From Siminovitchia acidinfaciens (GTDB lineage Bacteria; Bacillota; Bacilli; Bacillales; Bacillaceae_C), in the NCBI RefSeq assembly GCF_003605385.1, contig NZ_QYTV02000001.1, positions 274,946-338,945 on the forward strand: DNA of 64,000 nt, in the 5' to 3' direction. A program made the position numbers and the translations under genes. How positions within the stretch are numbered: position 1 is the stretch's first letter; every line of letters starts with the position of its first letter. The notes under the pieces were generated by a model. It had not been told where the DNA came from and made no database searches. It was given only the letters and a program-made list of their open reading frames with translations. Positions 8,492-16,356 of this stretch are shown here, piece by piece.

Positions 8492-9133
8492 ATGTTGGAT
8501 GCCGATCAGGCTAAAGAAAGGCTGCAGGAAATATTAAGCAGAACTGAATATACAATTTATGGCGATCAGTCGAAAAGTTTGCTGCAGACCTGGTGGGATA
8601 ACGCCAAGGAATGGATGGCCGAGCAGCTTGAAAAACTTTTTCCTTCTTATGAAGCAACGAGCGCAGCAGCAGGCCCAGTTCTGACGCTGATCATTGTCTT
8701 GGTCGTCATCGCGCTTGGCGTAGCTGCATACTTCATCATCCGAAATACACAGCGGTCAAGAGCGCACCGCGATAAATCGCCACTCCAATCGATGAAGGAA
8801 CTGGATTGGACATCCGATATGCATTTGTCCGAGGCGCTGAAACAGGAAGGCCAGCAGGAGTACTCACTCGCTGCCCGCCATTTGTTTTTGGCGCTCCTTC
8901 TTTATTTTCATAAAAAAGAATGGCTGGAAGCAAGGATCTGGAAAACGAATTGGGAGTATTATGATGAGTTAAGAAAGGTCAACAAAGAATGGGCAGACCA
9001 ATTTTACCATCTGGCGCGTGTTTTTGATGAAGTGACTTACGGCGAGCGGCAGCTTGAAAAGCAAGAGTACGATCAGTTCCGCAAAGAAGCTTATGTGTGG
9101 CTGGAGGAGCCGCGGAAATCAATGGAAGGATAG
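8492..9133 (+). CDS. DUF4129 domain protein
   Basis: This is a single-pass membrane protein of 213 residues. The N-terminal 50 residues are predicted outside, with one helix at about 55-80 (VLTLIIVLVVIALGVAAYFI). The cytoplasmic C-terminal DUF4129 domain has the typical GQQEYSLAARHLFLALLLYF helix and a later DxxTYGER motif. The ATG at 8492 is chosen over the in-frame TTG at 8486 because the AGGTGA ribosome site (8480-8485) abuts the TTG. DUF4129 genes almost always sit beside MoxR and DUF58 genes, as here. No biochemical function is established; a role as membrane anchor or substrate of the MoxR machine is an inference. Confidence 0.8.
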   Translation: MLDADQAKERLQEILSRTEYTIYGDQSKSLLQTWWDNAKEWMAEQLEKLFPSYEATSAAAGPVLTLIIVLVVIALGVAAYFIIRNTQRSRAHRDKSPLQSMKELDWTSDMHLSEALKQEGQQEYSLAARHLFLALLLYFHKKEWLEARIWKTNWEYYDELRKVNKEWADQFYHLARVFDEVTYGERQLEKQEYDQFRKEAYVWLEEPRKSMEG

Positions 9134-9147
9134 GAGGGGCGCAAGAG

Positions 9148-10278
9148 TTGCAGAGATCAGGAAAAAGAACTTGGGTTTTACTTGTCATTTTTCTTTTATG
9201 TTTTTTTGCCGGCGGATATTTTTTACAGTCCCAGCAGCCTGCCGCCTATCCCGACTACGTTTCCGACTCACCTTCACCAACAGGCACAAAGGCTATGTAT
9301 ACATATTTAAAAGAAGAATCGGAATCTGTTCAGAGGTGGAAGAAGCCGCCGCAAGCATTGGATGGTGAAGACGGCGGAAAGGTTCTTGTCATGGTTGAGC
9401 CGCGGTTTATGCCGAAAACAGAAGAGTTGAAGACTTATGAGAAATTCATGGAATCTGGTAATACGATTTTGCTATTTCAGAAGAATCCGCAGGGGATGTT
9501 CGGTTTAAAGACAGACTTCGTTGAGGCAGAGCCGGAAAAAGGGGTTCTTTATGATAAAAATGATGTCAGGCGCAAGGCGGAGATGACGTACATGAACCGC
9601 CTGCAGACGAGTCAGAAGGATGACATCCTTTTATATGATGATGCCGGAACGATTGCGCTTGAGCGTCCGTTCGGAGAAGGCCGGCTTATCGTATCAGTTT
9701 TTCCGGAATGGATGACGAATGGAAAGATTCTTGATAAAGATCACGTGGAGCTCCTCGTTTCATTGATGAATGAAGCAGAAGGCGGGCAATTTTTATTTGA
9801 CGAGTACATACATACGCCTCAGGGCGGGGAAAAAGCATTAAACGCCTATCCCATGTGGTTTTTGCTCATTATGTTCCAGGGAGCGATACTTGCCATCCTG
9901 TGGCTTTGGTACCAAGGGAAACGGTTTGGCCCGATATACAGCCCGAGAGAAGCGACTGTCCGATTCAGTGATGAGGGGATCCGAGCATTGGCTGCCTGGT
10001 ATATGAGGAGCAGCCGCTACCATGATTCAATCGTTATTCAGGCGGATTATTTAAAATTTTTGCTGCAGGAGAGGTGGCACATTCCTTACCGAAAGGACTG
10101 GAAGGAACTGTCTGCCCTTTTGGAATGGAAATTTGGCGGCCAGATGGCTAAAAATGAGCTGGATTCCTTTTTGGCAGGTCTAACAAATGTTTTAAATAAA
10201 GAAAAGCTGAGCAAACAGGAATACTTATTATGGTCGAAGAAAATTGACCGGATGAGGAAAGTGGTGGAAGAGGGATGA
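9148..10278 (+). CDS. DUF4350 domain membrane protein
   Basis: This 376-residue protein has an N-terminal membrane segment (TWVLLVIFLLCFFAGGYF), an extracytoplasmic DUF4350 domain built like a GATase-type fold (SPTGTKAMYTYLKEE near 40-55, and VFPEWMTN), and a second membrane helix near 250-270 (WFLLIMFQGAILAILWLWY). The start is TTG at 9148 with AGGAGGGG eight bases before; an upstream in-frame ATG at 9097 lies inside the previous gene and has no ribosome site. The cytoplasmic tail is about 100 residues and helical. It overlaps the MoxR gene by ATGA, showing tight coupling. Function unknown; its constant partner is the MoxR/DUF58 pair. Confidence 0.8.
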   Translation: MQRSGKRTWVLLVIFLLCFFAGGYFLQSQQPAAYPDYVSDSPSPTGTKAMYTYLKEESESVQRWKKPPQALDGEDGGKVLVMVEPRFMPKTEELKTYEKFMESGNTILLFQKNPQGMFGLKTDFVEAEPEKGVLYDKNDVRRKAEMTYMNRLQTSQKDDILLYDDAGTIALERPFGEGRLIVSVFPEWMTNGKILDKDHVELLVSLMNEAEGGQFLFDEYIHTPQGGEKALNAYPMWFLLIMFQGAILAILWLWYQGKRFGPIYSPREATVRFSDEGIRALAAWYMRSSRYHDSIVIQADYLKFLLQERWHIPYRKDWKELSALLEWKFGGQMAKNELDSFLAGLTNVLNKEKLSKQEYLLWSKKIDRMRKVVEEG

Positions 10279-11204
10279 GTACACAAGTATTGACTTTATT
10301 GGAAAAATACGAAGAGCGGATTTTGGGACAAAGCACGAATCTCAGACTCTTGCTGTCTGCAATTCTCGCGGGCGGCCACGTGCTTTTGGAAGGTGTGCCG
10401 GGAACGGGAAAAACAGCAACGGTCAGAACGCTTGCGGAACTATTGGGCGGACAATTCAGCCGTATTCAGTTTACACCCGACCTCCTTCCGAGCGATATTA
10501 CAGGAAGTGTAATCTATAACGTGAAAGAGGGAACCTTCGACACGCTGAAAGGACCGATTTTTACAAATATCCTGCTGGCGGACGAAATTAACCGGACCCC
10601 GGCTAAAACGCAGGCAGCCCTTTTGGAAGCGATGGAAGAAGGGCAAGTCACCATCCAAGGCACGACCTACCCGCTAGCTGATGTGTTCTTTGTTGTGGCA
10701 ACCCAGAACCCGATTGAATTTGAAGGGACATATCCGTTGCCGGAGGCACAGCAGGACCGTTTCCTGTTCAAGCTGCACATAGAATTTCCAAGTTTTGAAG
10801 AAGAGAAAGATGTCCTGAAGAATGTGATTGAAAACAACTTTAAATCAGCGGCTTTATCGCCTGTGCTCGACATGGCCGAGTTTTTAAAAATAAGAAAAGA
10901 GATTGAGCAGGTCACTGTGAATGACAGTGTCCTGGACTATATCATGCACATTGTAAGAAAGACTAGGGAAACAGACGCCATCCGGTTCGGGGCGAGTACA
11001 AGGGCTGCGATTTCGATCGGGAAAGCCGCCCAGGCGTGGGCCTACCTGGACAACCGGAACTACGTGACCCCAGATGATGTGAAAATGGTTGCTAAGCCGT
11101 CACTCAGACACCGGATTCAATTAGCCCCGCATGTGGAATTGGAGGGAGGATTCGTTGACCAAGTCATTGAAGAGCTTGTGGGCTCGGTTCCTGTTCCAAG
11201 ATAG
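10275..11204 (+). CDS. MoxR family AAA+ ATPase
   Basis: This 309-residue cytoplasmic ATPase is of the MoxR (APE2220/RavA-like) group. Walker A is EGVPGTGKT (40-48), Walker B is ILLADEINR (about 99-107), and the sensor region reads VVATQNPIEFEGTYPLPEAQQDRF. The lid domain lies in the last 100 residues with RHRIQLAPHVELEG at the end. MoxR ATPases act as chaperones that help metal or cofactor insertion or remodel partners carrying VWA domains. The adjacent DUF58 protein is the expected VWA-like partner. The ATG overlaps the DUF4350 stop (ATGA), and the gene overlaps DUF58 downstream. Family call is certain; client unknown. Confidence 0.95.
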   Translation: MSTQVLTLLEKYEERILGQSTNLRLLLSAILAGGHVLLEGVPGTGKTATVRTLAELLGGQFSRIQFTPDLLPSDITGSVIYNVKEGTFDTLKGPIFTNILLADEINRTPAKTQAALLEAMEEGQVTIQGTTYPLADVFFVVATQNPIEFEGTYPLPEAQQDRFLFKLHIEFPSFEEEKDVLKNVIENNFKSAALSPVLDMAEFLKIRKEIEQVTVNDSVLDYIMHIVRKTRETDAIRFGASTRAAISIGKAAQAWAYLDNRNYVTPDDVKMVAKPSLRHRIQLAPHVELEGGFVDQVIEELVGSVPVPR

Positions 11205-12516
11205 GGGGATATTGCCGACCAAGCGGCTGCTGTTCATTTTCCTGGGCGTTTCCGCTTTCTTTGTTCTGATTGGAATTTTTACAGATCTTTCGTGGATGTA
11301 CGTTGTGGCCATGAACGTGATTGTTTTTTTTGCCAGCTTCCTGGATCTGTTTTTTTCTCCGAGAAAAAAGGATCTGAGCTTTAAACGGAATATGCCGGCA
11401 GAAATGGAGCGGGATCTTCCGTATACAGTGGAGGTTGAAATCAAGAATAGAGCGGCGCGTCCATTTTCGTACGCGATTGTCGATAGTTTACCGCAAACTT
11501 TCAAGCGGCCGTTCCCTGTCCGGGGTGTTGCTCCGGATGAAAGGGTTTTGAAGGCTTCGTACGAAACGAGTGCAGAAGTTCGAGGAGACTACGAAACCAA
11601 TCGTCTGTACTTCCGTTATAAAAGTACTTTTGGATTGTGGGAAAAACAGACGACAGTCGAATTGCCGCACGCTCTGAGAGTCATCCCGGACATGACTGAA
11701 ACGAAGCAGTATTTGCAGGATGCTCAAAAATTTTTATTGCATGAAGGCATGCACATCCGCAAATTTCAAAGCGGGTCAGGGGAGTTTTCCCAGATCAGAA
11801 AATACGCGGCAGGCGACGATCCACGCATGATCAACTGGAGGCAGACAGCGAAGCTTCAGGAAGTCATGACAAACGAATATGAGCCTGAGCACGGAAAGTA
11901 TATTACGATTTTAATAGATTGTGGAAGAATGATGGGAGCGGAGCTGAAAAAGGGCAACCGTCTGGAACGGGCGCTAGAAGCCTCCATGACTGTCGCTGCT
12001 GCTGCATTGCGAAAAGGCGATTACGTGGCAGTCCTCGCTTTTTCCAAAGACGTGAAAGTGTTTGTTCCGCCTGCAAAGGGCATGGAACATATGCAGACCA
12101 TACTCAAATCAATCTATGATTTGCAGGTCGACCCGGTGGAATCGAATTACGCGTCAGTTTTTTCGTTCTTGGAAACGATGCAGAAAAAGCGGAGCCTCAT
12201 GCTATTGTTCAGCGATATCCGTACTTTTCTGTACGAAGAAAACGCCCTGGCCTATTTGATGCGGATCAGGCGGCGCCATCTATTTTTCATGATCGGGTTG
12301 GAAGACCAGGTGATCAAGCAAAGGATCAATGAGGCGCCTAAACAAGTAGAGCAGGCCATGATCAAAAGCATCGCCCAACAGCAGATGCTTTTTAAAAAGA
12401 AAGAAAAGGCCAAATGGGAGAACCAGGGTCTGCTCATGGCCGAAGCCGATGAAGAAAAGCTGGCGGTTGCATCCGTCTCTTATTATATTGATTTAATGAA
12501 CCGAAATCTTTTGTGA
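11155..12516 (+). CDS. DUF58 domain protein, partner of MoxR
   Basis: This is a 453-residue membrane-anchored protein. Two membrane helices lie near 22-65 (LLFIFLGVSAFFVLIGIF and VVAMNVIVFFASFLDLFF). A beta-rich segment follows, and then the DUF58 core with GSGEFSQIRKYAAGDDPRMINW near 215-240, the defining motif. After this comes a VWA-like domain with a degenerate MIDAS (ILIDCGRMMG). I place the start at TTG 11155 because GGAGGGAGGA lies directly before it; this gives a 50-base overlap with moxR. An alternative is TTG at 11212 with a closer AGGGGG site. Known DUF58 proteins operate with MoxR ATPases, but no defined reaction is known. Confidence 0.85.
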   Translation: MTKSLKSLWARFLFQDRGILPTKRLLFIFLGVSAFFVLIGIFTDLSWMYVVAMNVIVFFASFLDLFFSPRKKDLSFKRNMPAEMERDLPYTVEVEIKNRAARPFSYAIVDSLPQTFKRPFPVRGVAPDERVLKASYETSAEVRGDYETNRLYFRYKSTFGLWEKQTTVELPHALRVIPDMTETKQYLQDAQKFLLHEGMHIRKFQSGSGEFSQIRKYAAGDDPRMINWRQTAKLQEVMTNEYEPEHGKYITILIDCGRMMGAELKKGNRLERALEASMTVAAAALRKGDYVAVLAFSKDVKVFVPPAKGMEHMQTILKSIYDLQVDPVESNYASVFSFLETMQKKRSLMLLFSDIRTFLYEENALAYLMRIRRRHLFFMIGLEDQVIKQRINEAPKQVEQAMIKSIAQQQMLFKKKEKAKWENQGLLMAEADEEKLAVASVSYYIDLMNRNLL

Positions 12517-12589
12517 GGGGAAGCGGACATTGCCGGAAATATAGTGCGGTTTGATGCGGATAAGGCTTGAGTTGGGACTGCGGGGAAAT

Positions 12590-12782
12590 GTAATCTTGTC
12601 TGGAAGTGATACTGTCCGGGTTGTCAGGAATCTGTCCGTTTGGAAAGGATACTGTCCAGTTTTTAAAAATACTGTCCGTTTGGGAAGTAATACTGTCCAA
12701 GATTCGGAAATACTGTCCGATTTGGCAAGGATACTGTTTAGATTCCGGAAATACTATCCAGATTCAGAAACTGCAATCCGGC
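12590..12782. repeat. Degenerate tandem repeat with 20-21 bp period
   Basis: The core ACTGTCC or a close variant recurs at 12611, 12631, 12651, 12671, 12692, 12712, 12733 and 12753, spaced 20-21 bases. The unit reads roughly ATACTGTCCGNTTNGGAAAG. Weaker units may extend to 12590 and 12782. The spacing is close to two helical turns, so the same face of the DNA is presented each time. Open frames crossing the array have no ribosome site and their repeats follow the DNA period, not codons. Confidence 0.8.
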
Positions 12783-12807
12783 ATCAGGCCGTTCGATTTG
12801 AATCTTG

Positions 12808-12842
12808 GACAAAGAAAAGACCTGGGCGTTTCCTCGCCCAGG
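12808..12842 (-). terminator. Terminator of the SpoIIM-family gene
   Basis: CCTGGGCG (12821-12828) pairs with CGCCCAGG (12835-12842). Read on the minus strand, the stem is followed by TCTTTTCTTTG. It lies about 100 bases after the stop of the minus-strand SpoIIM-family gene. Confidence 0.7.
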
Positions 12843-12907
12843 CTCAAACTATAAAAGGTAAGAAAGTGTAAAATCTGTCTAAGTTTTCATTCAGGAAAAT
12901 ATGCGCT

Positions 12908-12944
12908 ATGTCTAGCTCCAGGCGCCTTGCGCTTTTCTTATTCC
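12908..12944. repeat. Short remnant of a Bacillus intergenic palindrome
   Basis: TCTAGCTCCAGGCGCC directly followed by TTGCGCTTTTC looks like the two ends of a longer element known in many Bacillus genomes as a TCTAGCTCCAGCGCC...GGCGCTTGCGCTTTTC palindrome, here with the middle lost. It abuts the stop of the minus-strand gene at 12938. Recognition is from memory of such elements. Confidence 0.5.
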
Positions 12945-13906
12945 AATACCCCGCTCTCCTTCAGGAAGAGTCTCTTTCCTATAATGAAGTAGAAGATCAA
13001 GCCAAGGACGGTTGCGAAAGCGACGAAATATTTTGCTTCCAACGGGATGGGCGCCGGAGTGATGAAGCCTTCGATGATTCCGGCAATGACGAATAGCGGG
13101 ATTGTGCCCAGTAAGAGCTGGACGGAACGCTTTGCATTTACCTTTAGCTGGTATCCCCTTGAAAGGTGTCCAGGCACAAAGAGTTTGTATCCCATCAGGA
13201 GTCCTGCTCCGCCTGCGATGAAAATGGCAGTCAGTTCGATCATCCCGTGAGGGACAATGTAAGCCCAAAATTCATAGGTTTTACCGTGAGTCCAAAACAA
13301 AGCGGCGAGGGCACCGATGATGATGCCGTTGTAAATTAAGATGTAGACAGTCAGTAATCCAAAGGTGATTCCTCCGGCAAATGCCAGCATGGCCACTTGG
13401 ATGTTGTTGGTCATGATGCTGGCTGACATCACGGAGGAATCCCATCCGCTGTTATCTCCGATTGCTTCCGGATCGACGCCATAGGCAATCTCAGGAGGAA
13501 GAATCGCATACATATTTTGGGGGTCCTGGAGAACGGATATGTAACTGCCGATTGCACCGATTGTAAAAAGAACCAATGCTGCAACGACAAATTTCCATTG
13601 TTCCCAAAGCAGGCGGATAAATGTTGTACTGAAAAAATGGCGTACCTGGTGCATGCTCGATATTTGGTCTTTATATAATACATTATGGGATTTGGAAACA
13701 AGGCCGTTTAAATAAACTGTAACTTCTTCTTTTGGGAAATAAGTCTGGGAGTACGAAAGATTTTGAGCGGCCTTTTGATAGAGTCTGTAAAATTGATCAA
13801 TGGTGGATCCCGTTACATCTTTTTTTCGTTTATGCATCGTTGTGACGAGCTGTTCCAGCTGCTTCCAGTCATCACGATGTTTTTTAATAAATTGTTTAAC
13901 ATTCAT
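12938..13906 (-). CDS. Stage II sporulation protein M family (DUF95) membrane protein
   Basis: This 322-residue protein has a soluble N-terminal 110 residues (MNVKQFIKKHRDDWKQLEQLV) and then about six membrane helices. The SpoIIM/DUF95 signature is present: the helix ending FWTHGKTYEFWAYIVPHGMIEL with its PHGxxE motif, and the last helix IPLFVIAGIIEGFITP. It is longer than true SpoIIM (about 215 residues) and belongs to the group that accompanies MoxR, DUF58 and RDD genes. A GTG at 13918 belongs to the ribosome site (AGAGGTGA); the ATG at 13906, eight bases on, is the start. It is divergent from the RDD gene. A role in sporulation is not implied. Confidence 0.85.
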   Translation of the reverse strand: MNVKQFIKKHRDDWKQLEQLVTTMHKRKKDVTGSTIDQFYRLYQKAAQNLSYSQTYFPKEEVTVYLNGLVSKSHNVLYKDQISSMHQVRHFFSTTFIRLLWEQWKFVVAALVLFTIGAIGSYISVLQDPQNMYAILPPEIAYGVDPEAIGDNSGWDSSVMSASIMTNNIQVAMLAFAGGITFGLLTVYILIYNGIIIGALAALFWTHGKTYEFWAYIVPHGMIELTAIFIAGGAGLLMGYKLFVPGHLSRGYQLKVNAKRSVQLLLGTIPLFVIAGIIEGFITPAPIPLEAKYFVAFATVLGLIFYFIIGKRLFLKESGVLE

Positions 13907-14006
13907 GCAGGCAGTCACCTCTTGTAATAGATCTGCATCTATACTCTATTATTATAGTAACACTCCTAAGTAATAGAAGCATCAACTTGGGAAAGGAGGA
14001 AAAACC

Positions 14007-14813
14007 ATGGAAAAAGACCGAGTCGGCATAAAAACGCCTGAATTCGTTTCTATACAATTCCAATTAGCTGGACTGGGGAGCAGAGCAGCAGCTTATTTGC
14101 TCGATAGCCTCATTTTGTCCCTAATCAATATACTCGTTGTTATCGTCCTATTGATCCTTTTGACCGGCGGTGCTTCGTTTTCCGCATTGGATGATGAGAT
14201 CAGCTCCATTATTTTCGGCATCGCGATCGTCGGGCTCTTTATCCTTAACTGGGGATATTTTGTTTTTATGGAATTTTACTTTGGCGGAAAAACGATCGGG
14301 AAAAGGGCTCTCGGCATTCGGGTGATCCAGGATAACGGCCATAGCCTGACGTTGCTATCGAGCTTCATCCGCAATGTGATGCGTATTGTTGACTCGCTGC
14401 CTGCCAGTTATTTAACGGGACTGCTAATGATCTTTTTCCATCCACAGCATAAAAGGCTCGGGGATTTAGTTGCTGGAACGATTGTTGTTCACGAAAGGAA
14501 AGCGAAGCGTTTAGGAAAGCTTACGCCTGTTGAAAAGGAAATTCAAAGCAGAGGACTGTCCAAACACGACCTTACAATTGATGAATTTTCCCTTAGCGCG
14601 CTAAATGCCCAAGATTGGAATCTGATTCGTACATACAGCAACCGTCTAATGCAGCTGCCTTGGGAAGAACGCCACGATTTGACGAAGCAAGTGGCGGAGA
14701 TTCTGTTTCCGAAAATCGGATGGGAGACAGGAGGAAAAAATACCGGAGAACTGGAGGACTCGCTTCTTGTTTTGTACTTGAACATGAAGGACGAGTGGGA
14801 ATTTGAACTGTAG
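14007..14813 (+). CDS. RDD family membrane protein
   Basis: This 268-residue protein has an RDD domain in the first 160 residues. It contains the R-A-A-A-Y-LLDS segment (near 26-35), a second helix pair around 40-90, then GGKTIGKRALGIRVIQDNG and a KRLGDLVAGTIVV end that are family signatures. The C-terminal 100 residues are soluble and helical (SLSALNAQDWNLIRTYSNRL), a tail seen in RDD proteins that neighbour SpoIIM-like genes. The start ATG has AAAGGAGG nine bases upstream. It is divergent from the SpoIIM-family gene over 100 bp, so the two probably share a control region and act with the MoxR/DUF58 set. Function not established. Confidence 0.85.
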   Translation: MEKDRVGIKTPEFVSIQFQLAGLGSRAAAYLLDSLILSLINILVVIVLLILLTGGASFSALDDEISSIIFGIAIVGLFILNWGYFVFMEFYFGGKTIGKRALGIRVIQDNGHSLTLLSSFIRNVMRIVDSLPASYLTGLLMIFFHPQHKRLGDLVAGTIVVHERKAKRLGKLTPVEKEIQSRGLSKHDLTIDEFSLSALNAQDWNLIRTYSNRLMQLPWEERHDLTKQVAEILFPKIGWETGGKNTGELEDSLLVLYLNMKDEWEFEL

Positions 14814-14833
14814 GCCAGCTACTCTGTAAAATT

Positions 14834-14857
14834 AAGGGCAAGTGAATGTGCCTTTTT
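14834..14857 (+). terminator. Terminator after the RDD gene
   Basis: AAGGGCA (14834-14840) pairs with TGCCTTT (14849-14855), including one G-T pair, and continues into a T run. Confidence 0.6.
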
Positions 14858-14900
14858 ATTGGCAGAACAGACGTTTGTCTTTAGTGTCACACATTTAAAA

Positions 14901-14942
14901 AAGTTAAGTACATCACTTATATATAGTGGTGTACTTTTTTGT
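14901..14942. terminator. Strong bidirectional terminator-like hairpin
   Basis: A 12-bp stem (14906-14917 with 14925-14936, AAGTACATCACT) has one G-T pair and a TATATAT loop. It is flanked by A-rich sequence on the left and six or more T on the right. It could stop transcription in both directions; no gene ends immediately before it. Confidence 0.7.
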
Positions 14943-15069
14943 TTATGAGACCTCTAAATGACCTCACTTATTACAAAAACTTGCAGTCGAAGAATGCTCA
15001 AAGTGAGTAGCAATTGTTATTATATTAACGGGCCAGATTGTGGAATAATGAATATCTTTAATCTATCTA

Positions 15070-15696
15070 ATGGATGAGGTGGCGACAATTCTTAAGATAA
15101 TAAATAAAACTATATTTAAAAGGGCTGTAACTTTTTTTGTTTGCGCAGCGATAATAACAGTACTGGCAACAGTGATAACTTACATTGTCAATCCTGATTT
15201 AAAAGGAGTGATGAAATCGTTAGGAGATAATTCATCGAATCAATTAAAAGAATCTACAGGGATTAAAAAAATATGGGCATACGTTGTTAATAATGGGTTT
15301 ATGGTGCCTTTGCAAATGGTTGTCTTGACCTTAATTCCTATACAATTTCTTTATCTTATAAATGTAATCTCAACTGCTATTCTTCCGGGTATTCTTTTTG
15401 GTGTTGTTTTGCAAGTCGATTATAAAAAAGGTATTGAGATAATTGCGTCTTCTATTCCACATTATTTCGTTGAAATTTTTGCATTTTGTTTATTTGCAGC
15501 AGTTCTTTTTGAGTTAAATCGAGTGATTAGAGGTAAAATTAGAAGTGTATTTAAGAAAGATAAAGATGGGATTTCTCTTGTTAAGAAAACTTTAGGTACA
15601 ATTAAGATTTACATGGTATTAATATTACCGATGATTATCGTGGCTGCATTCTTGGAGACTTACATAGCCGATATTATCTTTAGTTTATTTCATTAA
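15070..15696 (+). CDS. SpoIIM/DUF95-like membrane protein, AT-rich
   Basis: This 208-residue protein has about five membrane helices. The pattern IASSIPHYFVEIFAFCLFAA near 130-150 and the last segment LPMIIVAAFLETYIADI match the PHxxxE helix and the final P...AAxxE helix of the SpoIIM/DUF95 family, so it is a second, shorter family member in the window, close to SpoIIM in length. Composition is more AT-rich than its neighbours. The start is uncertain: ATG 15070 has no good ribosome site, and GAGGTGG (15075-15081) may instead serve a start a little downstream. It has no operon partner. Function unknown. Confidence 0.6.
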   Translation: MDEVATILKIINKTIFKRAVTFFVCAAIITVLATVITYIVNPDLKGVMKSLGDNSSNQLKESTGIKKIWAYVVNNGFMVPLQMVVLTLIPIQFLYLINVISTAILPGILFGVVLQVDYKKGIEIIASSIPHYFVEIFAFCLFAAVLFELNRVIRGKIRSVFKKDKDGISLVKKTLGTIKIYMVLILPMIIVAAFLETYIADIIFSLFH

Positions 15697-15850
15697 CAGT
15701 TTCGACAAACGGACCAGATTGCAGAAGATCTTACTTCGAAGGTAGTTGGAAATTTATTTATAAAAATAAAATAAAAATTGCTTCGGATTGCACTTTAACT
15801 ATGTAGCTGGCCTAGCTAGGAAAGTAACTCATAAAAAATGGGGTGTAAAA

Positions 15851-16081
15851 ATGGATTTGTTGCTTTGGATAACTGTTGGTTTCATCGTATTCGGATTTGT
15901 TGTTCTTGTTTCTATGAAAAAAAGTATGGAAAGGAAGGTCGCTTTAATAATAGAAAATAAGGAAAGTATGGAGAGTAAACAGATTTCACCTAAACCCGTT
16001 GTTTGGTGGATAGTGGGAGCTACAGTTTGGGGATTAGTAAGTATGTTTTTAATCGTACGGTCGTTTTCCGTTTATATGTAA
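15851..16081 (+). CDS. Small two-helix membrane protein, unknown
   Basis: This is a 76-residue protein with one helix at 3-23 (LLLWITVGFIVFGFVVLVSM), a charged middle (KKSMERKVALIIENKESMES) and a second helix at 52-70. The ATG at 15851 with GGGGTG six bases before is preferred to the longer frame starting at 15788. I recognise no family. It lies in the same AT-rich patch as the SpoIIM-like gene and 154 bases behind it. Short membrane proteins of this shape are common in Bacillus and no function can be assigned. Confidence 0.5.
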   Translation: MDLLLWITVGFIVFGFVVLVSMKKSMERKVALIIENKESMESKQISPKPVVWWIVGATVWGLVSMFLIVRSFSVYM

Positions 16082-16182
16082 AATGGTGTGTTAAAAAATG
16101 GATTTAGAATGAGATTATTCATTTTTATGAAAGACTGTAATTCAACAATCGGGCGCTTTAGTTGAATAAGCATATGGGATTT

Positions 16183-16240
16183 TGTAGTAGTAAAATTTCA
16201 GTGTAGTAGTAAATGAGGTCATTGTAGTACAAATAAGGAC
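16183..16240. repeat. Three short direct repeats, TGTAGTA
   Basis: TGTAGTAGTAAA (16183), TGTAGTAGTAAATGAGGTC (16202) and TGTAGTACAAATAAGG (16223) recur with 19 and 21 base spacing in the gap before the aldehyde dehydrogenase 3' end. They have no coding potential. Confidence 0.5.
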
Positions 16241-16356
16241 AGGTTGAGTCCGTATTATTGCTCACCTATCCTTCATTTTTTAACCCATTTAATGTGTAAC
16301 ATTAAATCAGGAAGTATTATTAACAAGTGTGACTTTTAATAATACCAATTGCTGGC

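Noticed and set aside
12590-12782. CRISPR array
   Set aside because: Units are contiguous and degenerate, there is no constant repeat with variable spacers of equal length, and no cas gene is near.
12434-12871. Frames on both strands across the 20-bp repeat (for example 12551-12871 plus, 12434-12700 minus)
   Set aside because: The repeat period (20-21) is not a multiple of three in a fixed frame and there are no ribosome sites; the DNA repeat, not a protein, explains the openness.
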